DNA of 64,000 bases from Arenimonas sp049195245 (GTDB lineage: Bacteria > Pseudomonadota > Gammaproteobacteria > Xanthomonadales > Xanthomonadaceae). The notes under the pieces are model-generated. The model did no database searches, was not told the DNA's origin, and saw only the letters and a program-made list of their open reading frames with translations. The stretch spans positions 1 to 64,000 of the forward strand of contig NZ_JBMIRR010000022.1 in the NCBI RefSeq assembly GCF_049195245.1, in the 5' to 3' direction. Of this stretch, positions 34,406 through 41,016 are shown piece by piece (the first letter of the stretch is position 1; the number at the start of each line of letters is the position of its first letter). The position numbers and the translations under genes were made by a program.

Positions 34406-35794
34406 TCAGGGGTGGCGGGATTTGAGGAGGGACCAGGCGGCGCGCAGGCCCTGGGCCTCGCCGCCGGCGGGCTTGCCGGGGCGGTCGCTGTCGTTCCAGG
34501 AGTAGACGTCCACGTGCGACCAGGCCTGGCCTTCGGGGATGAAGCGCTCCAGGTACAGCGCGGCGGTGATGCAGCCGGCCATGCGCGAGGGGCCCGAGTT
34601 GGCCAGGTCGGCGATGCCCGACTTGAGGTAGCCCAGGTAAGGCCGCCACAGCGGCATCCGCCACAGCGGATCGCGCATGCGCTCGCCGGCGGCCAGGTAG
34701 TCGGCCGCCAGGGCTTCGTCGTTGCAGAACAGCGCCGGCAGGTCCGGCCCCAGCGCGATGCGCGCGGCGCCGGTGAGAGTGGCGAAGTCCATGATCAGCG
34801 CCGGCCGCGCCTCGGCCGCGAAGGCCAGTGCATCGCACAGCACCAGGCGGCCTTCGGCATCAGTGTTGTCCACCTCGACGCTGAGGCCCTGCCGCGTGGA
34901 CAGCACCTCGCCCGGCCGGAAGGCGTTGGGGCCGATCGCGTTCTCGACCGCCGGCACCAGCAGCTGCAGCCGCACCGGCAGCTTCATCGCCATCACCAGC
35001 TGCGCCAGACCCAGCGCGTGCGCCGCACCGCCCATGTCCTTCTTCATGTTGCGCATGCCGTCGGCCGGCTTGATGTCCAGGCCGCCGGTATCGAAGCACA
35101 CGCCCTTGCCGACGATGGCCAGGCGCGGATGCGCCGGGTCGCCCCAGTCCACCTGGATCAGGCGCGGCGCGCGATGGCTGGCGCGGCCGACCGCGTGGAT
35201 GGCGGGGAAGTTCTGCGCCAGCAGCTCGTCTCCGGCCACGACCGTCAGCGTGCCGCCGTAGGCCTGCGCCAGGCGCGCCGCCACGGCCTCGAGTTCGGCC
35301 GGGCCCATGTGCTCGGTGGGCGTGTTCACCAGGTCGCGCACCAGGGTGCTGGCCTTGAGCAGGGCGAAGGCTTCGCTGTCCTCGACGCCGGCCGCTTCCA
35401 GCACCAGGCGCGCGGGCGCACGCGGCGGCTTGGCATAACGGTCGAAGCGGTAGGCGCCCAGGCCCCAGCCCAGCAGGGCCTGGCCCGGCTCCAGCGCCAC
35501 GCCGTCCTGCACGAGGCGATAGGTGCCCGGCGGCAGCAGGCTGGGCAGGTGCGCCAGCGCCAGCGGATCGCGCGCGTCGCTGACGCCCGCTAGCGCAAAC
35601 GCCGGATGACCGTCGGGCCCCGGCACCAGCAGCGGCGCGCCCGACTGCGGCAAGAAGCCATGGGCCTGCAGCCAGGCCTGCACCGCCGGGGTCTGGCCGC
35701 TTCGCCATGCCTCGAAGCCCGCACGATCCACCAGCCGCAGCGGCAGCGCGCCCTCGGCCTGGTCAGGACTGGCGAAACAGGACGGCAGGCTCAT
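34406..35794 (-). CDS. M17 leucyl aminopeptidase family protein
   Basis: A 462-residue cytosolic aminopeptidase with the two-metal M17 centre: LAIVGKGVCFDTGGLDIKP, MKKDMGGAAHALGLA and the signature NTDAEGRLVLCDAL. It removes N-terminal residues from peptides and can aid peptide or glutathione-conjugate turnover. It is shorter and more divergent at the N-terminus than E. coli PepA, more like the PepB branch. The ATG at 35794 overlaps the HAD gene stop (ATGA). Confidence 0.92.
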   Translation of the reverse strand: MSLPSCFASPDQAEGALPLRLVDRAGFEAWRSGQTPAVQAWLQAHGFLPQSGAPLLVPGPDGHPAFALAGVSDARDPLALAHLPSLLPPGTYRLVQDGVALEPGQALLGWGLGAYRFDRYAKPPRAPARLVLEAAGVEDSEAFALLKASTLVRDLVNTPTEHMGPAELEAVAARLAQAYGGTLTVVAGDELLAQNFPAIHAVGRASHRAPRLIQVDWGDPAHPRLAIVGKGVCFDTGGLDIKPADGMRNMKKDMGGAAHALGLAQLVMAMKLPVRLQLLVPAVENAIGPNAFRPGEVLSTRQGLSVEVDNTDAEGRLVLCDALAFAAEARPALIMDFATLTGAARIALGPDLPALFCNDEALAADYLAAGERMRDPLWRMPLWRPYLGYLKSGIADLANSGPSRMAGCITAALYLERFIPEGQAWSHVDVYSWNDSDRPGKPAGGEAQGLRAAWSLLKSRHP

Positions 35795-36519
35795 CGCGGC
35801 TCCGGAGCGGCAAGGGGTGGCAGGGGATGGTGCTGGTCGAGCCAGTCGGCCAGGCCCGCCAGCGTATCGAATTCCAGGTCCGGGCGCGGCAGGTCCACCG
35901 GCCAGCGCTCGCGCTTGCGGTTGATCCAGCAGCTGGGCATGCCGGCGCGGCGCGCGCCCACCACGTCCAGCAGCGGGTCGTCGCCGATGTGCAGCACCTC
36001 GGCCGGGGCCAGGCCCAGGCGTTCGCAGGTGGCGTGGAAGATCGGCGTGTCCGGCTTGGCGTGGCCATGCTCGCGGGCGCTGACGAACACCTGGAAATGC
36101 GACTGGATGCCGATGCGCGCCAGGTCGGCATTGCCATTGGTCAGCGCCGCCAGCGGCCGTGCCGACGACAGCCGCGCCAGCGCCGCCATCACGTCGGGAT
36201 AGAACTCGACCTGGTTGCGGGTGGCGTAGAAGGCCTCGAACGCGGCCTCGGCATGCGTCTCGCCGTCGCCGCACTCGTTGAGCGCATGCAGCAGCGACAG
36301 CTTGCGCTGGTGGGTGAAGTCGTGCGCGTACTGCGGATGCTGCAGCGCGATCTGCTCGCGCAGCCGCCGCATGCGGTGCACCGGATAGCGCTGCGCGGTG
36401 CGCGGGCAGTGCTCGCGCAGGAAGGCATCCAGCGCCTGCTCGGCGCGCTCGATCGAGGGCCAGATCGGCCACAGGGTGTCGTCGAGGTCGAGGCTGAGGG
36501 CACGCGGGGCGAAGTTCAC
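35791..36519 (-). CDS. HAD-superfamily hydrolase
   Basis: A 242-residue phosphatase-like protein with all HAD motifs: LDLDDTLWPIWPS (motif I, nucleophile and acid Asp), ALTNGN (motif II), the Lys in HAKPDTPIF (motif III) and HIGDDPLLDVVGARRAGM (motif IV). The cap is helical. Substrates of this subgroup include FMN and small phosphosugars; not resolved here. The start is GTG at 36519, as the upstream frame has only a TTG at 36570. Translationally coupled to the aminopeptidase gene. Confidence 0.88.
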   Translation of the reverse strand: MNFAPRALSLDLDDTLWPIWPSIERAEQALDAFLREHCPRTAQRYPVHRMRRLREQIALQHPQYAHDFTHQRKLSLLHALNECGDGETHAEAAFEAFYATRNQVEFYPDVMAALARLSSARPLAALTNGNADLARIGIQSHFQVFVSAREHGHAKPDTPIFHATCERLGLAPAEVLHIGDDPLLDVVGARRAGMPSCWINRKRERWPVDLPRPDLEFDTLAGLADWLDQHHPLPPLAAPEPR

Positions 36520-36562
36520 CGGCGGAGCATAACGCGGCGCCGCGCGCCGGCGCTTGGGCGGG

Positions 36563-37705
36563 CTATTCAAGGATGCGCGCCCAGCGCTGCCAGGCCTCGA
36601 CCCGGCTGGCCACGATCTTCAGGCACACCAGCATCGGCACCGCCACCAGCAGGCCCACCACGCCCCACAGCCAGCCCCACAGCATCAGCCACAGGATGAT
36701 GGCCAGCGGGTTGATCTTCATCGTGCGGCCCAGCACCAGCGGCGTCAGTACCTGGCTTTCGATCCCGTGCAGCAGCAGGAAGCCGGCCGAGGGCAGCAGC
36801 GCCGCGCCCACCGTGTCGAACTCCGACAGGCCCACGAGGGCCAGCAGCAGCGACATCACCAGCGGGCCGATGAAGGGCGTGAGGTTGAGCACCGCGGCCA
36901 GCACGCCCCACAGCAGCGGGTCTTCCACGCCCAGGTACCACAGGAAGGCGGCGGTGGCCGCGCCCAGCACCACGCTGGTGGCCGAGATGGTGAGCATGTA
37001 GCGCGACAGGTCGCTCTGGATCTGCTGCACGATGTCGGCGGTGAGCCGCTTCTGCGCACGCGTGCGGCGGAGGCTCATCAGCTTGCTCAGCACGTCGTCG
37101 CCGTAGACCAGGAAGCTGAAGGTGAGCAGCAGCACCGCGAACAGCGAGCCCAGCACCCGCGGCGTGCTCGACACCAGGTCGGCGCGCGGCGGCCGCACCA
37201 CCACGCGCTCGGCCTCGTCCTCGTCCTCGGTGAAGTCGTTGAACGACGCGCTGGCGCGGGTGGCCTCGCGCAGCGGCCGGATCATTTCCTTGAGCTTGGG
37301 CGCCGCCTCGCGCATCACGAAGGGCACGTTCATCGCCCACTCCGACGCGGGCTTGGCGATGAACATGCCGACCGCGCCCAGGCTGCCCAGCAGCCCGGCC
37401 ACCAGCATCAGCGCCGCGACGCCGCGCGGCAGCCAGCGCAGCGGCGCGCGCCGCATCAGCGGGCTGAGCAGCATGGCGAAGAAGGCCGCCATCACCACCG
37501 GCAGGATCAGGCTGCTGGCGAAGTAGCAGGTGTACAGCAGCACCGCCAGCACCAGCACGCCCAGCAGCTGCGAATTGCTGCGCAGCGCGGCCAGGCGCGC
37601 GGCATGGCCGCTGGCGGCAGGCGCGGCGGCGCGTTCGGGCCCTGCCAATGGCACCTCGACCCGCGGTGCCAGCGGCGGGCTGCCAGCCTCAGGCGGTGTC
37701 GACAC
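36563..37705 (-). CDS. AI-2E/PerM family transporter
   Basis: A 380-residue membrane protein of the AI-2E exporter (PerM/YdiK/TqsA) family, with seven to eight helices: LGVLVLAVLLYTCYFASSLILPVVMAAFFAMLL, VAALMLVAGLLGSLGAVGMFI, VLGSLFAVLLLTFSFLVYGDDVL, and the family end TPLVLGRTMKINPLAIILWLMLWGWLWGVVGLLVAVPMLVCLKI. The substrate is unknown. A GTG at 37705 (VSTPPEAG) is the probable start, overlapping the preceding gene by 17 bases; a longer frame upstream is antisense-like Pro/Arg-rich sequence. Confidence 0.87.
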   Translation of the reverse strand: MSTPPEAGSPPLAPRVEVPLAGPERAAAPAASGHAARLAALRSNSQLLGVLVLAVLLYTCYFASSLILPVVMAAFFAMLLSPLMRRAPLRWLPRGVAALMLVAGLLGSLGAVGMFIAKPASEWAMNVPFVMREAAPKLKEMIRPLREATRASASFNDFTEDEDEAERVVVRPPRADLVSSTPRVLGSLFAVLLLTFSFLVYGDDVLSKLMSLRRTRAQKRLTADIVQQIQSDLSRYMLTISATSVVLGAATAAFLWYLGVEDPLLWGVLAAVLNLTPFIGPLVMSLLLALVGLSEFDTVGAALLPSAGFLLLHGIESQVLTPLVLGRTMKINPLAIILWLMLWGWLWGVVGLLVAVPMLVCLKIVASRVEAWQRWARILE

Positions 37706-38141
37706 GGCGTTTCCTCGGCTTGCGCTTGCGGGCGGGGCGGGGCTTGGCGGGCAGGGCGTCGCCGGCCGGATCCACCGCGGTTTCGACGGCCTCGTCCACG
37801 GCGTCCTGCACCGCCCCGGGCACGGTTTCCTGCACCGCCTCCTCGGCGGCCGAGGCCGCGGTGATCCCGGCCAGCATGCCGGGCAGCACCGATTCGAGCA
37901 GCATCGAAAACAGCGGCCCGGTGACGAAGCGGCCGCCGGCCGCACCCAGCGACTTGGTGCCGGGCAGGCCGATGCCGCTGGCCACGCCGAGGCTGAAGCC
38001 GCCGGCGACGATGCGGAAGGGCGTGGCCGAGCGCCGGATCTCGGCCTTCAGATGGGCATAGGCTGCAGCGGCCGCCTGGCGTTCGCGCACGCAGTCCAGT
38101 TCGGCGCGCTGCACCGCGGCGATCTTGTCCTCCAGGCTCAC
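37689..38141 (-). CDS. Uncharacterised protein of the YqjD/YqjE cassette (YqjK position)
   Basis: A 150-residue protein I cannot assign by sequence. It has an N-terminal charged helix (EDKIAAVQRAELDCVRERQAAAAAYAHLKAEIRR), a glycine-rich, possibly membrane-inserting middle (FRIVAGGFSLGVASGIGLPGTKSLG ... GPLFSMLLESVLPGMLAGI), an acidic Ala-rich stretch and a strongly basic tail (ARKRKPRKRR). The GTG start at 38141 overlaps the stop of the holin-like gene. It occupies the place of yqjK in the E. coli yqjDEK operon. Confidence 0.62.
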   Translation of the reverse strand: MSLEDKIAAVQRAELDCVRERQAAAAAYAHLKAEIRRSATPFRIVAGGFSLGVASGIGLPGTKSLGAAGGRFVTGPLFSMLLESVLPGMLAGITAASAAEEAVQETVPGAVQDAVDEAVETAVDPAGDALPAKPRPARKRKPRKRRVDTA

Positions 38142-38620
38142 AGCGGCACCTCGGGTTCGGCGGCGCTGCCCAGGTCGCGCTTGAGCTGGCGGCGCGTGGC
38201 TTCGAAGTCGGTGAACTTGAGCACCGCACGCGCCTTCACGATCGCCACCCAGGCCACCGCGACGCTGATTGCCAGCGGAATGAAGATGGCCAGCGGCCAG
38301 GGTGCACCGGCCGCGCGCAGGCCGCTGACCAGCAGGGCGGTGAGCAGCAGGTAGGCCGTGCCCAGCATCACCGTGGCCACCAGCAGGTAGACCAGGGCCA
38401 GCACCAGGGCGTCGCGCGCCAGTCCCACTTCGGCGGCGAACAGGCGCCGCAGCGTGGTGAAGCCGGTGGTGTAGGCGCGTACCGTCTGTTTCGCTGCCTC
38501 CAGCACCGCCTTCGCGTCGTCGCCGAGCTTGCCGGCCTCGCCCGGTGCGGACTGCGCGCCCGGCGCCGTCGGTCCCTCGCCCGGCGTGCCGGCTTCGGGA
38601 TCGGGGGTGGGCTCGCTCAT
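38138..38620 (-). CDS. Phage holin family / YqjE-like membrane protein
   Basis: A 160-residue protein: a Pro/Gly-rich N-terminus, an amphipathic helix (LRRLFAAEVGLARDALVL), then two membrane helices (LVYLLVATVMLGTAYLLLTALLV and PLAIFIPLAISVAVAWVAIV) and a charged tail (FTDFEATRRQLKRDLGS). This is the layout of the YqjE/holin-superfamily-III group, which is not phage-linked here. Probably inner-membrane and co-expressed with the DUF883 gene 9 bases upstream. Confidence 0.82.
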   Translation of the reverse strand: MSEPTPDPEAGTPGEGPTAPGAQSAPGEAGKLGDDAKAVLEAAKQTVRAYTTGFTTLRRLFAAEVGLARDALVLALVYLLVATVMLGTAYLLLTALLVSGLRAAGAPWPLAIFIPLAISVAVAWVAIVKARAVLKFTDFEATRRQLKRDLGSAAEPEVPL

Positions 38621-38629
38621 CGGCCGGGC

Positions 38630-38932
38630 TTACTTGCGACGCGTCAGCGCCGCGACCAGGTAGCCGGCGGCAAAGGCCACGCCGAACGAGGCCAGCGGCT
38701 TGCTGCGGATCAGGTCTTCGGCCTGGCCCAGCATGGCCTTGCCCTGGTCGAGCAGGCCGTGCAGCTTCTCGTCGATCTCGGCCTTGGCTTCGCGCGCGGC
38801 GGCCGCGCTGGCGTCCAGCGCCTCGGACACGCCGGACTTGAGCGCGTCGCGCGCCTCGCCCAGGTTTTCCTTGGCGCTGTCGAGGTGGCTGGCCGGGGCC
38901 ATGTCGGTGTCGTCGATCTTGGAACGGTTCAT
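38630..38932 (-). CDS. DUF883 / YqjD-ElaB family protein
   Basis: A 100-residue protein with a long amphipathic helix (ENLGEARDALKSGVSEALDASAAAAREAKAEIDEKLHGLLDQGKA), then the DUF883 mark IRSKPLASFGVAFAAGYLVAALTRRK, a glycine-containing C-terminal membrane anchor. E. coli YqjD and ElaB bind ribosomes through the soluble part and sit in the inner membrane in stationary phase. First gene of a minus-strand run YqjD-YqjE-unknown-AI-2E transporter. Confidence 0.9.
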   Translation of the reverse strand: MNRSKIDDTDMAPASHLDSAKENLGEARDALKSGVSEALDASAAAAREAKAEIDEKLHGLLDQGKAMLGQAEDLIRSKPLASFGVAFAAGYLVAALTRRK

Positions 38933-38995
38933 GGGCGTACTCCGCGAATCCTCAGGTCACAACCTTACACCGTCACCGCGGTCGCGGCGCCGTCT

Positions 38996-40450
38996 TCATT
39001 CCATCACCAGGTAACCGAAGCGGCCACCGCGCGCCACGCTCAGCACCAGTTCGCGCGGCGGGCTGGCCAGCGCGCTGCGGAAGGAGGGCAGGTCGGCCAC
39101 GTTGCGTCGGTTGATTTGCCCGATGCGGTCGCCGGCACGCAGGCCGCTGGCCGCGGCGCGGCTGCCGGGCGCGACCTTGCTGGCCACCACGCCGAACAGG
39201 CCCTGCTGGCGGAACCGTTCGGGCAGCTCGGTCAGGGTGGCGCCCTGCAGGCGCGGGTCGATCTGGCCGCCGTCGATTTCCTTGGCCTGGGCCTTGAGCA
39301 CCGCGCGCAGCGTCAGGCGCTGGTCGCCGCGCAGCAGGTCCAGGCTGACCTGCTGGTCCACCGGCAGCAGGCCTTCGAGGTTGCGCAGGGCCTGGGCGCT
39401 GTCGATTCGCTGGCCGTTGGCGGCCACGATCACATCGCCGGGCCGCACGCCCGCGGCCTCGGCCGGCGAGCCGCGGTACACGCGGGCCACGAGGGCGCCG
39501 CGCTGGTTCTCGGCCAGCCCCACCTGGCGCGCCAGGAAAGGCGTGATGTCCTCGCCGTCCAGGCCCAGCGAGCCGCGCCGCACCTCGCCGTAGGCCATCA
39601 GCTGGCGCATCACCTCGCGCGCCAGGTTGGCGGGGATGGCGAAGCCCAGGCCGATGTTGCCGGCGGCGCTGCCGCGCGGATTGAAGCTGGCGGTGTTGAT
39701 GCCCACCAGCTCGCCGCGCAGGTTGACCAGCGCGCCGCCGGAATTGCCCGGGTTGATCGAGGCGTCGGTCTGGATGAAGTTCTGGTAGCCCAGGCCCTGC
39801 AGGCCGCTGCGGCCCACGGCCGAGACGATGCCGCTGGTGACGGTCTGGCCCAGGCCGAAGGGATTGCCCACCGCCACCACGAAGTCGCCCACGCGCAGGT
39901 CGGCCGAATCGGCCAGGTTCAGCGCGGTCAGGTTTTCGGCCGGGATGCGGATCACGGCCACGTCGGTGTCGGGATCGGCGCCCACCAGCTCGGCCTCCAG
40001 CGTGCGGCCGTCGGCCAGGGTCACCGAGACGCCGTCGGCGTTCTCGATGACGTGGTTGTTGGTCAGCACCAGGCCGCGCTCGGCGTCCACGATCACGCCC
40101 GAGCCCAGCGACTGCTGCACCTGCTGCTGGGGCATGCCCGGCATGCCGAACAGTTCCTGCAGCGGATTGCGCTGGCGCACGGTCTGGCGCGCGAACACGT
40201 TCACCACCGCCGGGGTCACGCTTTCGAGCATCGGCGCCAGCGACGGCACCGGCGAGCCTTCCATGCGCGCCGGCAGCGCGGCCCGGGCGGCGCGGGGCAG
40301 GGCCAGCTCGGCCGCGCCTTCCAGGGCCACCGCGGCGCGGGTCGGCGCCGGGCCGTCCGGGGCCCGGGCCGGCTGGGCCAGCCAATGGCTGGCGCCGGCG
40401 CCCGCGGCGGCGGCGAGCAGGAGGCAGGTGGCGGCGGTGAGCAGGCGCAT
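38996..40450 (-). CDS. HtrA/DegQ-family periplasmic serine protease
   Basis: A 484-residue protease-chaperone. A signal or anchor helix (LLTAATCLLLAAAAGAGASHWL) opens the protein. The triad is His133 (TNNHVIENA), Asp163 (DTDVAVI) and Ser237 (GNSGGAL). Two PDZ domains follow (~residues 290-380 and 395-480; GVRPGDVIVAANGQ and GLRAGDRIGQINRR). It degrades or refolds misfolded envelope proteins. DegP, DegQ and MucD names are all possible; no sigE/muc genes are beside it. The start at 40450 is set by the signal sequence. Confidence 0.94.
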   Translation of the reverse strand: MRLLTAATCLLLAAAAGAGASHWLAQPARAPDGPAPTRAAVALEGAAELALPRAARAALPARMEGSPVPSLAPMLESVTPAVVNVFARQTVRQRNPLQELFGMPGMPQQQVQQSLGSGVIVDAERGLVLTNNHVIENADGVSVTLADGRTLEAELVGADPDTDVAVIRIPAENLTALNLADSADLRVGDFVVAVGNPFGLGQTVTSGIVSAVGRSGLQGLGYQNFIQTDASINPGNSGGALVNLRGELVGINTASFNPRGSAAGNIGLGFAIPANLAREVMRQLMAYGEVRRGSLGLDGEDITPFLARQVGLAENQRGALVARVYRGSPAEAAGVRPGDVIVAANGQRIDSAQALRNLEGLLPVDQQVSLDLLRGDQRLTLRAVLKAQAKEIDGGQIDPRLQGATLTELPERFRQQGLFGVVASKVAPGSRAAASGLRAGDRIGQINRRNVADLPSFRSALASPPRELVLSVARGGRFGYLVME

Positions 40451-40745
40451 GCAGCGGTCTCCGGGGCAAGGTGGCGGGAGGCGGAATCGATCTGATAGCA
40501 GATGGGAGCCGAACCGGGGCTGGACAAGGTGAGGCCCCGGATCGACGAAGGCGGTGGCCGGAGCTGGACCGATCTTTCCGCGGGTCGGGCCGCCGGCGGC
40601 GCCCGGCGGGTCGGGTCGGGGCTGGTTCCACGCCCCCGCCGGTGGCCGTGAAGTCCTTTGCAGCGGCGGCCGGGGCGTTGAGGCGAAGTCTGGGAGAGCC
40701 GTGGAACATCTTGAAGTGGCTAGTTTTTCGCCAGGTTTCAGCGGG

Positions 40746-40774
40746 TTGACAGCCCCCCTTCCGAGGGGTAGTTT
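40746..40774 (+). promoter_or_regulatory. Candidate sigma70 promoter of nrdJ
   Basis: A perfect TTGACA at 40746-40751, a 17-base spacer and TAGTTT at 40769-40774 (4 of 6). Transcription would start near 40781, leaving a leader of ~236 bases before the nrdJ ATG. It lies in the 566-base gap 40451-41016, whose first 250 bases hold only GC-rich sequence apart from an AACATCTTG word at 40705. Confidence 0.6.
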
Positions 40775-40780
40775 TGCCTT

Positions 40781-41016
40781 CCGCTGCCACAACATCTTGT
40801 GTTGGGTGGCAGGGGGCGGCCCCAAGGCTTGGGGTCGGTAGCTTGCACGACGCGATGGCGAGACGGCATGCGGGAAGCGGACAGGACAGCACGTACGGCC
40901 CGGGTTTCCAGCCCGCGGGCGGGCGTCGCTACCCCCGCCTTTCCGGTCGGCACGACCTCAGAAGAATTCACAAGGCGGCCCCACCGAAGGGTCGCCCCGG
41001 GAGGAAACAAGGACTT
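40781..41016 (+). other. Long structured 5' leader of nrdJ
   Basis: Between the predicted start point and the ATG are several hairpins: CCCCAA-GGC-TTGGGG at 40820-40834, and an 8-bp stem with one G-U pair (40974-40981 with 40989-40996) ending 2 bases before the GGGAGGAAA ribosome site at 40999-41007. The last could hinder ribosome access. I looked for the conserved B12 box of cobalamin riboswitches and did not find it, so no riboswitch is called. Confidence 0.45.
40787..40802. promoter_or_regulatory. Candidate NrdR box
   Basis: CCACAACATCTTGTGT fits the NrdR consensus (acaCwAtATaTwGtgt) at 13 of 16 positions, including the CwA...TwG symmetry. It begins about 6 bases after the predicted nrdJ start point, a place suited to repression. 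A weaker partner sharing AACATCTTG is at 40701-40716, 86 bases upstream, not the usual 31-32. NrdR represses ribonucleotide reductase genes in response to ATP/dATP. No nrdR gene is in the window. Confidence 0.55.

Noticed and set aside
38138..38620. Prophage remnant because of the holin-like protein
   Set aside because: Its neighbours are YqjD-like and transporter genes; no lysin, tail, integrase or attachment sites are seen.
40781..41016. Cobalamin riboswitch before nrdJ
   Set aside because: The conserved B12 box and its partner loop are not visible; kept only as an unclassified structured leader.
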